Assembly: GCF_900110575.1 (NCBI RefSeq)
Contig: NZ_FOEF01000015.1
Coordinates: 58,155-122,154, forward strand
DNA: 64,000 bases
Reading direction: 5' to 3'
Origin: Amycolatopsis saalfeldensis
Lineage (GTDB): Bacteria > Actinomycetota > Actinomycetes > Mycobacteriales > Pseudonocardiaceae
The notes below the pieces were generated by a model. The model did not search any database. It worked only from the letters and a program-made list of their open reading frames with translations, and was not told the DNA's origin. A program made the translations under genes and the position numbers. Positions 36,411 to 45,139 of this stretch are shown here, piece by piece; position 1 is the stretch's first letter; each line of letters starts with the position of its first letter.

Positions 36411-36450
36411 CTGCTGACGGCCGAGGCGCTCCCTACTGGCCCACGGCCTA

Positions 36451-36479
36451 TTGACAAAAAGATTTTGTACGTCCAGGAT
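36451..36479 (+). promoter_or_regulatory. promoter and operator of the ArsR-SRPBCC operon, probably leaderless
   Basis: TTGACA (36451-36456), a 17-nt spacer and CAGGAT (36474-36479) form a near-consensus promoter. Transcription would start around 36486, within a few bases of the ATG at 36490, so the message is probably leaderless. An inverted repeat, ACAAAA-aga-TTTTGT (36454-36468), covers the -35 box and spacer, where an autorepressor would block polymerase. Confidence 0.65.
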
Positions 36480-36489
36480 GATTTTTGTG

Positions 36490-37110
36490 ATGAGAGACCT
36501 CCTCTACCTGGAGCGCGTCGAACAGGCCGAGACGCTGCTCAAACCGCAGCGCATCGAGGTGCTGCGGCAGCTGGCCGAGCCGCGCTCGTGCACCGAGGTC
36601 GCCGCCCGGCTGGACCAGACCCAGCAGCGCGTCTACTACCACGTCAAACGGCTGGTCGAGCACGGTCTCGTCACCCGGGTCGACGAGCGGCGGGTGCGCG
36701 GCATCACCGAGGGCGTCTACCAGGCGACCGCTCGCGCGTACTGGCTTTCGCCCCGCCTCGTCGGGCGGATCGGCCGGCGTCAGCACCGCGACGAGGCCAG
36801 CCTCGGCTACCTGCTGGACCTCATGGAGGAGGTCCAGTACGACGTCGCCGCCCTCCACGCCCAGGCGGCCCAGCGGGTCGAGCGGGACGAGAGCGAGTCC
36901 GAGCCGGACCTGCCGTCGCTCGGCGTCTCCGGCGAGATCCGGGTGCGGCCGGACCGGCGGCCCGAGTTCATGGCGGACCTGAAGTCCGCGCTGCAGGACC
37001 TGTTCACCAAGTACGGCGGTGCCGAAGGCGACGCGTTCAAGCTCGCCGTCGCCTGCTACCCCGACCGCCCCCACGACGAAGACGACCGAAGCCGACAAGG
37101 AGAAGACTGA
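36490..37110 (+). CDS. ArsR-type winged helix regulator
   Basis: A 206-residue helix-turn-helix protein. The winged helix is clear (LLKPQRIEVLRQLAEPRSCTEVAARLDQTQQRVYYHVKRLVEHGLV). A longer C-terminal part of about 110 residues follows, different from metal-sensing ArsR proteins and lacking their cysteine pairs. The start is taken at 36490 (ATG), close to the predicted transcription start; ATG 36478 is possible. Its stop overlaps the SRPBCC start as TGATG. ArsR-SRPBCC pairs are common, and the regulator likely represses its own operon. Confidence 0.88.
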   Translation: MRDLLYLERVEQAETLLKPQRIEVLRQLAEPRSCTEVAARLDQTQQRVYYHVKRLVEHGLVTRVDERRVRGITEGVYQATARAYWLSPRLVGRIGRRQHRDEASLGYLLDLMEEVQYDVAALHAQAAQRVERDESESEPDLPSLGVSGEIRVRPDRRPEFMADLKSALQDLFTKYGGAEGDAFKLAVACYPDRPHDEDDRSRQGED

Positions 37111-37991
37111 TGGCCACGTTGAAGAAGAGCATCCGGATCGCCGCCTCGCCCGGCGCGGTGCACCGCGCGCTCACCGACCCGGCGGCGTTGCGGGTCTGGC
37201 TCGCCGAGCACGCCGAGGTGGACCTGCCCGGCCAGTACCGGTTCTGGGGCCGCTTCACCCCGGACGGCGAAGCGCCGCACCAAAGACTGCGGCACGTCGA
37301 CGACAGCTCGCTGCGCTTCGACTGGGAGCTCGACGGCGTCACCACCACTGTCGACATCGGACTGGCCGCCGAGCCGGGGGAAGGCGGATCGACCCTGCTG
37401 ACGCTCACCCAGGCCGAGGTGATCGGCTGGCCCGAAGCACTGTCGACCCCCGGCAACCGCAGCCTCATGCACACCTACTGGGCGCTGGTCCTGGCCAATC
37501 TGGCCGACTACGCCGAAGGACGGGAACCCGTCGCGCTGTGCGACTTCACGAGCGCGGTGCTGCGCGACGAGCTGGTGATCGACGCCGATCGGCTCGCGGT
37601 CTACGCGTCGCTGACCGAGCCGGAGCAGTTCTCCCGGTGGTTCGGCGCGAAGGTCGAGGCCGAGCTGCGCCCGGGCGGCCGCTGGGCGATGGGCGGTTTC
37701 GAAGCGAACCCCACCCCCGCGCGCATCGTCGACCTCCAGCCGGGCCGTTCGATGTCGGTCGACTGGGGCGAGATGGTCCAGTCCTGGGAGCTGGACGACT
37801 CGGCGGGGCGCACCCGGCTGACTTTCGTCCACAGTGGATTCGACGAGGCCCGCCCGCCGTACGACGGCTGGCTCGGCGCGCTCGCCGGCCTGGCGGAACT
37901 GCGCCGCTACCACGAGGTCGAGAACTGGCGGACGAGGTGGGTCGAGGTCGGCCTCGACGGCCTCCCGGACGGCCTGATGACCGTCGACTAG
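37110..37991 (+). CDS. double SRPBCC (AHSA1-like) domain protein
   Basis: A 293-residue protein made of two SRPBCC/START-fold units. The first (about 1-145) begins KKSIRIAASPGAVHRALTDP, the second (about 150-285) VLRDELVIDADRLAVYASLTEPEQF. Both carry the pattern of AHSA1-like proteins: a Trp-Phe/Leu after the first helix and a closing helix rich in Trp (NWRTRWVEVGL). They bind hydrophobic ligands in a deep pocket. It is translationally coupled to the ArsR-type gene. Ligand and role are unknown. Confidence 0.88.
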   Translation: MATLKKSIRIAASPGAVHRALTDPAALRVWLAEHAEVDLPGQYRFWGRFTPDGEAPHQRLRHVDDSSLRFDWELDGVTTTVDIGLAAEPGEGGSTLLTLTQAEVIGWPEALSTPGNRSLMHTYWALVLANLADYAEGREPVALCDFTSAVLRDELVIDADRLAVYASLTEPEQFSRWFGAKVEAELRPGGRWAMGGFEANPTPARIVDLQPGRSMSVDWGEMVQSWELDDSAGRTRLTFVHSGFDEARPPYDGWLGALAGLAELRRYHEVENWRTRWVEVGLDGLPDGLMTVD

Positions 37992-37993
37992 CA

Positions 37994-38045
37994 CTCGTGA
38001 GTGTTGGGGACGGTGCTGACCGTCCCCAACACTCACGAGCTTTTT
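37994..38045. terminator. very strong bidirectional terminator
   Basis: A perfect 21-bp stem (37994-38014 with 38019-38039; left arm begins CTCGTGAGTGTTGGGGAC) closes on a 4-nt loop and is followed by CTTTTT on the plus strand. It separates the convergent SRPBCC and deazaflavin-type oxidoreductase genes; the T-run touches the latter's stop codon. The length and perfection exceed what termination needs. Confidence 0.85.
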
Positions 38046-38479
38046 CAGGCCTTGGGCTCGAGCACGAAGACGGGGATCTGACGGTCGGTCTTCTTCTGGT
38101 AATCGGCGTACGGGGGGTACGCCGCGACTGAGCGCTCCCACCACGCGGCGCGCTCGTCGCCCTCGACCTCGCGGGCCACGTAATCCTTGGTCACGGTCCC
38201 GTCCTGAAGCGGGAACTCGGGGTACGCCTTGATGTTGTAGTACCAGACCGGGTGCTCGTCCGCGCCGCCCTTGGAGGCGACCACCGCGTAGCTGCCCTCG
38301 TGCTCCACGCGCATCACCGGCGTGTAGCGCAGCTTGCCGGACTTCGCGCCGCGCAGGGTCAGCAGCACGATCGGCGACCCGGCCACCTGCAGGCCTTCCG
38401 TGGTGCCGGTCTCGAGGATGGTCTTCGTCTGGTCCTGAACCCAGCCCGTCGGGCTGAGTTCGGCTTTCTCATCGGCCAT
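38045..38479 (-). CDS. nitroreductase family deazaflavin-dependent oxidoreductase (DUF385)
   Basis: A 144-residue split-barrel protein of the Ddn/FDOR-A group, which uses coenzyme F420. Family marks are SPIVLLTLRGAKSGKLRYTPVMR, VVASKGGADEHPVWYYNI and the closing IPVFVLEP. It reduces quinones or activated double bonds in the known members. The ATG at 38479 gives the normal length. It stands alone, ending at the strong terminator. Confidence 0.92.
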   Translation of the reverse strand: MADEKAELSPTGWVQDQTKTILETGTTEGLQVAGSPIVLLTLRGAKSGKLRYTPVMRVEHEGSYAVVASKGGADEHPVWYYNIKAYPEFPLQDGTVTKDYVAREVEGDERAAWWERSVAAYPPYADYQKKTDRQIPVFVLEPKA

Positions 38480-38622
38480 GCCCGAAGTCAACCCGACGCG
38501 GACAGTGACTATTCCCGCGGGGTCCGGGCGCACTCGATCTCTGCGACGCGCGGCCGTATTCGATCATTGGTCCAGACAAATGTTACCCAACCGTGACTGC
38601 CGGATTCCTCCCTGGAAGCTAC

Positions 38623-38643
38623 TTTGTTGTCGCGAACAACAAA
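38623..38643. promoter_or_regulatory. candidate operator upstream of the GH55 gene
   Basis: TTTGTTGT (38623-38630) and ACAACAAA (38636-38643) form a perfect 8-bp inverted repeat around CGCGA, 40 bp before the GH55 start. The AT-rich arms stand out from the GC-rich background. TTTGTT/AACAAA arms are seen for ROK- and related sugar-responsive regulators, so this may be the control point of the glucanase; the binding protein is not identified. Confidence 0.5.
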
Positions 38644-38683
38644 TATGTGGTCGGTGAATCCCCAACGGCGGAGGTGTCACGGC

Positions 38684-40552
38684 GTGGACCGGACCTTTGG
38701 ACAGTCAGTACGAGGACGGCTACCAGGACGGCTGCTGCGAGGCCGTCGCGGCCCGGTCGCCGCGGTCGCCCTGACCGCCGCGGGGTTGCTGACCGCGGCG
38801 GGACTGGGCATCCCGGGCGCCGCGGCCGGCGCCGACCGGCCTCTGGCGGGCAACGGTACGCAGGCCGGCTGCACCGGTCAGCCCGCGCAGCCGGATTTCG
38901 GCCCGAACGTGCACGTCTTCGACCCGAGCATGCCCGCTGACACCATCCAGGCGCAGCTCGACAAGGACTTCAACGCCCAGAAGGACACGCAGACCGCGCA
39001 GTTCTCCGAGGGCCGCGTGGCGCACCTGTTCAAGCCGGGCACCTACGGCGTGCACGACAACGTCGGCTACTACACCTCGGTCGCCGGACTGGGCAAGAAC
39101 CCGGACGACGTGCAGATCAACGGTGACATCACCGTGGACGCGTTCAACCCGTCGGACCAGGGCTCGGCGCTGCAGAACTTCTGGCGCTCCGCGGAGAACA
39201 TGGCGGTCACGCCGTCCAGTGGCAACGACCGGTGGGCGGTTTCGCAGGCCGCGCCGTTCCGCCGGATGGACATCAAGGGCGGGCTTCAGCTCTTCCCCGC
39301 GAGCTACGGCTACGCCAGCGGCGGCTACCTCGCCGACACCCGCGTCTCCGGTCAGGCCGCGTCCATTTCGCAGCAGCAGTGGTACACCCGCGATTCCGCG
39401 CTGGGCAGCTGGGACGGCGGCGTCTGGAACATGGTCTTCTCCGGCACCAGCGGTGCGCCGGCGAACACCTTCCCGAGCCCGCCGGAGACGACGCTCGACA
39501 CCACGCCGGTCTCGCGCGACGTGCCGTACCTCTATGTCGACAGCAGCGGCAACTACCAGGTGTTCCGCCCCGCACTGCGCACCAACGCCTCCGGCCCGAG
39601 CTGGGCGAACGGCGACACCCCCGGCGACTCGGTGCCGATGACCCAGTTCTACGTGGTCAAGTCCGGCGACACCGCGGACACGATCAACAACGCGCTTTCC
39701 TCGGGCTGCAACCTGTTCTTCACCCCGGGCACCTACCACCTGGACAAGACGCTGAACGTGACCTGGCCCGACACCGTGGTGCTCGGCGTCGGCTACCCGA
39801 CGCTGGTGCCGGACAACGGCGTGGACGCGATGCACGTCGCCGACGTGGACGGCGTGCGGGTCAAGGGCCTGCTGTTCGACGCGGGCACGGCCAACTCGAA
39901 GTCCCTGCTGACCGTCGGCGACGAGGGCGGGTCCGCGGACCACTCGAAGGACCCGGCCACCCTGCAGGACGTGTTCTTCCGGGTCGGCGGGCAGATCGCC
40001 GGCAAGGCGACCACCAGCCTGGTCGTCAACAGCAACAACACGATCATCGACCACGTCTGGGCCTGGCGCGCCGACCACGGCAACCCGGGCACGGTCGGCT
40101 GGACCACCAACACCGCCGACACCGGCGTGCTGGTCAACGGCGACAACGTCGAGGCGACCGGGCTGTTCGTCGAGCACTACCAGAAGTTCCAGGTGATCTG
40201 GAACGGCCAGGGCGGCAAGACGATCTTCTTCCAGAACGAGATGCCCTACGACGTGCCGGACCAGGGTTCGTGGAACTCCGCGCCCGGGGTCACCGGCTAC
40301 GCGGCGTACAAGGTCGGCGACAACGTCACCTCACACGAGGCCTGGGGCCTGGGCAGTTACTGCTTCTTCGACACCAACCCCGCGGTGGCCAGCGCCCATG
40401 CGTTCGAGGTCCCGCAGAACGCCGGGGTGAAGCTGCACAGCCTGCTCACGGTCTCGCTCAACCACCGGGGCACGATCACCCACGTCGTCAACGACACGGG
40501 CGACGTCACGCCGGACGGCACGAAGCCGGTGAACGTCACGAGCTATCCGTGA
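38684..40552 (+). CDS. secreted GH55 exo-beta-1,3-glucanase-like protein
   Basis: A 622-residue exported protein with a signal peptide (about residues 1-50, with an Arg-rich start) and two right-handed beta-helix halves. It closely follows the layout of Streptomyces laminarinase Lam55A: FGPNVHVFDPSMPADTIQAQLD at the N-terminus, NFWRSAENMAVTPSSG with DRWAVSQAAPFRRMDIKG, and the second helix beginning near residue 310. The candidate acid residue is E519 in FFQNEMPYDVP. It should release glucose from the end of beta-1,3-glucan. The GTG at 38684 follows GGAGG at 9 nt. A T-run terminator follows. Confidence 0.88.
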   Translation: MDRTFGQSVRGRLPGRLLRGRRGPVAAVALTAAGLLTAAGLGIPGAAAGADRPLAGNGTQAGCTGQPAQPDFGPNVHVFDPSMPADTIQAQLDKDFNAQKDTQTAQFSEGRVAHLFKPGTYGVHDNVGYYTSVAGLGKNPDDVQINGDITVDAFNPSDQGSALQNFWRSAENMAVTPSSGNDRWAVSQAAPFRRMDIKGGLQLFPASYGYASGGYLADTRVSGQAASISQQQWYTRDSALGSWDGGVWNMVFSGTSGAPANTFPSPPETTLDTTPVSRDVPYLYVDSSGNYQVFRPALRTNASGPSWANGDTPGDSVPMTQFYVVKSGDTADTINNALSSGCNLFFTPGTYHLDKTLNVTWPDTVVLGVGYPTLVPDNGVDAMHVADVDGVRVKGLLFDAGTANSKSLLTVGDEGGSADHSKDPATLQDVFFRVGGQIAGKATTSLVVNSNNTIIDHVWAWRADHGNPGTVGWTTNTADTGVLVNGDNVEATGLFVEHYQKFQVIWNGQGGKTIFFQNEMPYDVPDQGSWNSAPGVTGYAAYKVGDNVTSHEAWGLGSYCFFDTNPAVASAHAFEVPQNAGVKLHSLLTVSLNHRGTITHVVNDTGDVTPDGTKPVNVTSYP

Positions 40553-40577
40553 CCCGCTGACTCCGTCGCAGAACCCC

Positions 40578-40616
40578 AGCCGCCTTCCCGGATCCGCTCC
40601 GGGGAGGCGGCTTTTT
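40578..40616 (+). terminator. Rho-independent terminator after the GH55 gene
   Basis: A 15-bp stem with one G-T wobble (40578-40592 with 40598-40612), a 5-nt loop and a following run of five T residues lie 26 nt after the GH55 stop. Confidence 0.85.
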
Positions 40617-40761
40617 CGGTGTGGACGATCGCGTACGAGGTTGTCCGGAGAACCTCCTGCCCCGGTCGACCCCGGACGCGGTCGAGCGCAGCCGGTACCG
40701 GCAGGACCAGGGGCTGTCCGGATTCCGCCTGTTCACCACCGGGACCACGATGCCGGGCCAG

Positions 40762-40978
40762 CCGCCCTGGCGTACTTCGCCGCGGTGAGCGTCACCGGCA
40801 CCGACCTGGGCTGGCAGGCGCAGCTGGGCCCGTTGCTGCTGCTGACGTCTCAGGGCGACGCACACGATCCCGGTCAGCAGCATCGCGCTGGTGCTCGGCC
40901 GCGTTCGTCTTCACCGGCATCGCCGGCAACTGTGTGGCGACCCTGGTCGTGGGCAAGTGGGAGAAGGCGATCGACGTC
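40762..40978 (+). pseudogene. decayed C-terminal fragment of a dicarboxylate:cation (DctA/GltP-type) symporter
   Basis: Three pieces of a dicarboxylate/amino acid:cation symporter follow each other in three different frames: ALAYFAAVSVTGTDLGWQAQ LGPLLLLTSQG (from about 40762), TIPVSSIALVLG (40864) and FVFTGIAGNCVATLVVGKWE with KAID (about 40904-40972). In intact proteins these belong to helix 7, the hairpin 2 region and the C-terminal helix. Intervening segments are deleted and the N-terminal two thirds is missing. I found nothing else in 40620-41044. Confidence 0.6.
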
Positions 40979-41044
40979 GGCTATCGGGCCGCCGGAGCGC
41001 CGGGTTCCGGGTGGCCGGCACCCCTCGTACCGGCCACCCGGGGC

Positions 41045-42082
41045 TCAGCCGGCCGGGGTGACGTCGATCAGGACCTTCCCGATGGCGCCGTTCTCCGACG
41101 CCGCGTGGGCGGATGCGGTGTCCGCCAACGGAAAGCGGTGGATCGGCAAGCCGGTCTTCTCCCCGATGGCGAGGGCGCCGCCGGCCATGGCGGCCGAGAT
41201 CGACTCGGCGCCGGCGCGGAGCCGGTCGATCCCGAGGGTGTAGAGGATGACGAACTGGTAGCGCGCGTTGACCCACGCGTTGGCCCGGAACGAGAGGCCC
41301 ACCGTGCCGGTCCCGCCGTCGTCGCCGTAGATCGAGATCGTGCCGTGGGGCCGCAGCACCCGCGAGTCCAGCTCGGCGTTCACGCCCGCGGCGACCTCGA
41401 CGATCAGGTCCACGCCGTCCGGCGCGAGCTGCTTGATCGCGTCCTCGAGACCGGGCTCGGTGTAGCGGAGGACGTGGTGGGCGCCGGCCGCCCGCGCGAG
41501 TTCGGCTTTCGCCTCGGTGCTGACGGTCGTGATCACCGTCGCCCCGGCCCAGCGCGCCAGCTGGATGGCCGAGTTCCCGACCGCGCCGGCGCCACCGGCG
41601 ACCAGGACCGTGGTGCCTTCGAGCGCGCCCGGCGCGAGCCGGTCCGGTCCGCCTTCGGCGACGGTCAGGGCGCGGTGCGCGGTGAGGCCCGGGATGGCGA
41701 AGCTCGCGCCCTCGTCGAACCCGACGCCGTCGGGCAGCGGCAGTACATGCTCGGCCGGCACCACGGTGTACTCCTGCGCGGTGCCGGACCCCGGGCCGTA
41801 CGCGGCCGCGAGGATCACCCAGACGCGGTCGCCCACCTCGATCCCGCTGACCCCGGTCCCGACCGCGTCGACGACGCCCGCGCCGTCCTGGTTCGGCACG
41901 GTCTCCACGGATCCGTCCACCGCGGTCACTCCCGCGCCCCGCCGCTGTTTCCAGTCGGTCGGATTCACCGCGGAGACCACGATGCGGACGCGGACCTCGC
42001 CGGCCCCGGGCTCGGCGCGCTCACGGGTGGACAGGGAAAGCACCTCGGGACCACCGGGACTGCGGTACGTGACAGCTCTCAT
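41045..42082 (-). CDS. NADPH:quinone oxidoreductase-like MDR enzyme
   Basis: A 345-residue medium-chain dehydrogenase/reductase of the zinc-free quinone oxidoreductase type. The GroES-like half contains VSAVNPTDWKQRRGAG, the NADPH-binding motif is VLVAGGAGAVGNSAIQLAR, and no structural zinc cysteines are present. It would reduce quinones or enones with NADPH in the cytoplasm. The ATG at 42082 gives the family start (MRAVTYRSPGGPEVL); the longer open frame upstream comes from a repeat region. Confidence 0.9.
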   Translation of the reverse strand: MRAVTYRSPGGPEVLSLSTRERAEPGAGEVRVRIVVSAVNPTDWKQRRGAGVTAVDGSVETVPNQDGAGVVDAVGTGVSGIEVGDRVWVILAAAYGPGSGTAQEYTVVPAEHVLPLPDGVGFDEGASFAIPGLTAHRALTVAEGGPDRLAPGALEGTTVLVAGGAGAVGNSAIQLARWAGATVITTVSTEAKAELARAAGAHHVLRYTEPGLEDAIKQLAPDGVDLIVEVAAGVNAELDSRVLRPHGTISIYGDDGGTGTVGLSFRANAWVNARYQFVILYTLGIDRLRAGAESISAAMAGGALAIGEKTGLPIHRFPLADTASAHAASENGAIGKVLIDVTPAG

Positions 42083-42527
42083 GCGGGGTGCAATCACCGC
42101 GTGGCACCGGGTTATTCCCGCGGTGCCGTGGACCTGCCCGCGGGTCGGCCGGTGGGCCTGGAAAGGCTTGGGGGGAGGAGGGCCGGGCAGGGCTGGCCGG
42201 GCGAGGGCCGGGCCGGGATGGCCGAAGGGGTAGGGCGGACCGGGCGAGGGCTGGGCCGGGATGGCCGAGAGGGCAGGGCGGACCGGGCGAGGGCCGGGTG
42301 GGGAGGGGCCGAAATGGGGAAGGCCCCGCCCGCCCGCGGCCGGTGAGGCACGCGGGCGGACAGGGCCCGGGCGCCGTCCGGCCCGGTCGGGGAAGCGGGC
42401 CGGACGGCGGGTCAATGGCCGGCCCGGGTAGCGGGCCGGCCGGCTGCCCGCCCGGTCGGCCTGGGTAGCGGGTCCGGCCGGATCACGGGTCAGCGGGTCA
42501 GGGCCGGTGGTTGCGCGGCCGGCAGGG
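42083..42527. repeat. GC-rich tandem repeats, 43-bp unit
   Basis: The gap between the quinone oxidoreductase and gamma-glutamyltransferase genes has no convincing gene. Units of 43 bp start at about 42198 and 42241 with the common core GGGCGAGGGC and GGGATGGCCGA, and a partial third copy follows at 42284. From 42370 to 42500 a second, looser repeat built on GGGTAGCGGG and CCGGCCGG is seen. Confidence 0.7.
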
Positions 42528-44336
42528 TCAGTGGCGGGACACCACCGCCGCTGCCGTGCCGCCGCGGCGGGAGGGCTCGCCCGCCGCGAGGATCCGGCCG
42601 TGCGGCAGGAACTCCAGCCCGGCCGCGACGCCGATGCTGCCGACGTCGGTGAAGCTCTGGCCGAGCGCCTGCAGCCCCGCGGTCGTGGACTGGGCGATGA
42701 ACGCGGGCTCGGCGTCGCTCGTCGCGGCGTTGCGCTGGGACGCGCGCGGCGCGGCGATCGCCTGCGGCAGGGTCATGCCGAGGTCGAGCCGGTTGACCAG
42801 CACCTGCAGGACCGTCGTGATGATGGTCGCGCCACCCGGCGAGCCGACGGCCAGGAACGGCTTCCCGTCCTGCAGCACGATCGTGGGCGACATGCTCGAG
42901 CGCGGCCGCTTCCCGCCCGCGGGCAGGTTGGGGTCGGGCGCGCTGCCCTGCGTCGGGGCGAAGTTGAAGTCCGTCAGCTCGTTGTTGAGCAGGAACCCGC
43001 GACCCGGGACGGTGATGCCGCTGCCGGCCGACTGCTCGATCGTGTTCGTGTAGGACACGACGTTGCCCCAGCGGTCGGAGACCACGAAGTGGTTGGTGTG
43101 CTGCTCGTTGCTGTCCGACGAAGCGGCGGGCACGGTCGTGCAGCCACCGCCCGGCGCGTACGGGTCACCGGGGGCGACGGGGCTCTTGCCCGCCTTGGCC
43201 GGGTCGATCTGGCAGGCCCGAGTCGCGGCGAAGGACTTCGACAGCAACTGCTGCTGCGGCACGTTCACGTAACGCGCGTCGCCGATGTAGCGGTTGCGGT
43301 CGGCGAAGGCGAGCCGGCTGGACTCCAGGTAGTGGTGCAGGGCCTGGACCCGGTCCATGTGCGCGAGGTCGTAGTTGCCGAGGATGTTGAGCGACTCGCC
43401 GACGGTGATGCCGCCGCTGGAGGACGGCGCCATGCTGTAGACGTCGTAACCGCGGTAGTTGATGTGCGTCGGCGTCCCGTCGAGCGCTTGGTACGCCTTC
43501 AGGTCCGACAGCTGCATCGGCCCGGTGATCTTCTGGATCGGGGCGTTCGGCGCCAGCGGCGGGTTCTGGGCGGTGCCCACCACGTCGCGGCCGATCGAGC
43601 CGCCGTAGAACGCGCCGGTGCCCTGGCGGGCGATCTGCCGGTAGGTGGCGGCGAGGTCGGGGTTGCGCATGACGGAGCCGACCTGCGGGACCTTGCCGCC
43701 GGGCAGGAACAGCTGCGCGCTGGAGCTGAAGTGCCCGAGCTTGGCCGCGTTCTGCTGCGTCTGCTGGGCGAAGGCGGGGTTGACCACGAACCCGCGGTCG
43801 GCGACCTCCTCGGCGGGGCGCAGGTTGTCGGCGAGGCTGAACCGGCCCCACCGTTGCAGGGCGCGCTCCCAGGTCGCGAGCATGCCGGGCACGCCGACCG
43901 AGCGGCCGCTCTCCACGGCCGTCTCGAAGGCGTAGGGCTTGCCGGTGGCCGGGTCGATGAACATCGTGGGGCTGTCGGCGGCGGGGGTGGTCTCGCGGCC
44001 GTCGATGGTGGAGATCTTCTTGGTCTTCGCGTCGTAGTAGACGAAGTAGCCGCCACCACCCAGCCCGGCCACGTAGGGGTCGGTGACGCCGAGCGTGGAC
44101 GCCACCGCGACGGCGGCGTCGGCGGCGGTGCCGCCCCGGCGCAGGACGTCGATGCCGGCCTGCGTCGACTCGGCGGTGTCGGACACGACCGCGCCGCCCG
44201 ATCCTTCGGCGACCGGCTGCTTGGCGGGCAGCGGCCGCGCGGGCTGCGCCGAACTCGGCGCCGCGGCGGAGACCAGGGCGAGACCGGCGACGAGGCCGAT
44301 CGACACCGCGGCTCTGAAGTTCCTGCTGGTACGCAT
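42528..44336 (-). CDS. ggt: secreted gamma-glutamyltransferase
   Basis: A 602-residue exported N-terminal-nucleophile hydrolase that cleaves gamma-glutamyl bonds of glutathione and related compounds. The signal peptide covers about residues 1-30. The precursor should self-cleave before T414 in NEQHTNHFVVSDRWGN, giving large and small subunits. Substrate-site stretches are present: GLGGGGYFVYYD, GRETTPAAD, and SSMSPTIVLQDGKPFLAVGSPGG in the small subunit. ATG 44336 is spaced correctly from GGAAGGG; ATG 44342 is too close. Actinomycetes use mycothiol, so the substrate may be another gamma-glutamyl compound. Confidence 0.93.
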   Translation of the reverse strand: MRTSRNFRAAVSIGLVAGLALVSAAAPSSAQPARPLPAKQPVAEGSGGAVVSDTAESTQAGIDVLRRGGTAADAAVAVASTLGVTDPYVAGLGGGGYFVYYDAKTKKISTIDGRETTPAADSPTMFIDPATGKPYAFETAVESGRSVGVPGMLATWERALQRWGRFSLADNLRPAEEVADRGFVVNPAFAQQTQQNAAKLGHFSSSAQLFLPGGKVPQVGSVMRNPDLAATYRQIARQGTGAFYGGSIGRDVVGTAQNPPLAPNAPIQKITGPMQLSDLKAYQALDGTPTHINYRGYDVYSMAPSSSGGITVGESLNILGNYDLAHMDRVQALHHYLESSRLAFADRNRYIGDARYVNVPQQQLLSKSFAATRACQIDPAKAGKSPVAPGDPYAPGGGCTTVPAASSDSNEQHTNHFVVSDRWGNVVSYTNTIEQSAGSGITVPGRGFLLNNELTDFNFAPTQGSAPDPNLPAGGKRPRSSMSPTIVLQDGKPFLAVGSPGGATIITTVLQVLVNRLDLGMTLPQAIAAPRASQRNAATSDAEPAFIAQSTTAGLQALGQSFTDVGSIGVAAGLEFLPHGRILAAGEPSRRGGTAAAVVSRH

Positions 44337-44689
44337 GAGCATCCCTTCCCGGGACGAGGCGGCCGGCCCGGCCGGTCCGTGCACGTCCCCCGGGACCTCC
44401 CCGGCGGCCGCGACACCTCGAGGCAACTCGCGAACTTGGGCAGGCCAGGTCTAGCACTACGGCCGCGCGAGCGAAATGGACTTGAGCCGGATTTAGGGCG
44501 CGGGTGGAGCCGATGTGCTCAGATGAGCGCCCGCCCGCTGTAGAACCCGGCTGCGTGGGTGACCTGTTGGCGGGCACGCGTGGTGGACCCGGGCCTTGGC
44601 CCCGCCGCGGCCTCGGTTGATCGCGGCCTGCCCCGAAGACGATCCGTGACCACGGCGGTGGCCCTGCGGAGGGTGGCCGGGCCTGCGGT

Positions 44690-45130
44690 ACGGGTGGCCG
44701 GGTGTGGGTGGTGGGGTCGGGTGCCGCTGGCTGGTGGTCGTGGTCTGGCTGGAGGCGGTCGGGCGTTCGGTGCGGGTGTTCGGCTGGGGTGGTGGTTGGG
44801 CTGCGGGGTGGCCGGGTGTGGGTGGTGGGGTCGGGTGCCGGTGGCTGGTGGTTGCGGGCTGGTTGGTGGCGGTCGGGCGCTTGGTGCGGGTGCCCGGCTG
44901 GGGTGCGGATCGGCTGCAGTGATCGCGGGTGTGGGTGGTCGGGCGTGGGGTGGCGGGGTCGGGTCCCAGTCGCAGGTGGCGTCGTTTGGCTCGAGGCAGT
45001 TGGCGGGTGTCCGGCTGGGATGGTGGTTGGGGTGCGGGTCGGCTGGGGCGATCGCGGGTGGCGGGATCGTGGTCTGGCCGGAGGTGATCGGAGCGGGTTT
45101 CCGGTCGTGGCCAGGGCGTGGGTGTCCGGC
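44690..45130. repeat. GC-rich tandem repeats, 114-bp unit
   Basis: Three copies of a unit of about 114 bp start at 44701, 44815 and 44928, each beginning GGTGTGGGTGGT. Copies one and two are similar throughout; the third diverges after its first 40 bases. Plus-strand frames give Gly/Trp/Val-rich low-complexity peptides. The rest of the gap (44337-44690) holds the gamma-glutamyltransferase upstream region, with no clear promoter seen. Confidence 0.75.
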
Positions 45131-45139
45131 GGAGGGCGC

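Noticed and set aside
36490..37110. The ArsR-type protein contains CYPDR near its end, a match to the CxPxR target motif of formylglycine-generating enzyme.
   Set aside because: The motif is five residues with two wild cards and will occur by chance; the protein is a cytoplasmic regulator with no sulfatase similarity, and it is 22 kb from the FGE gene.
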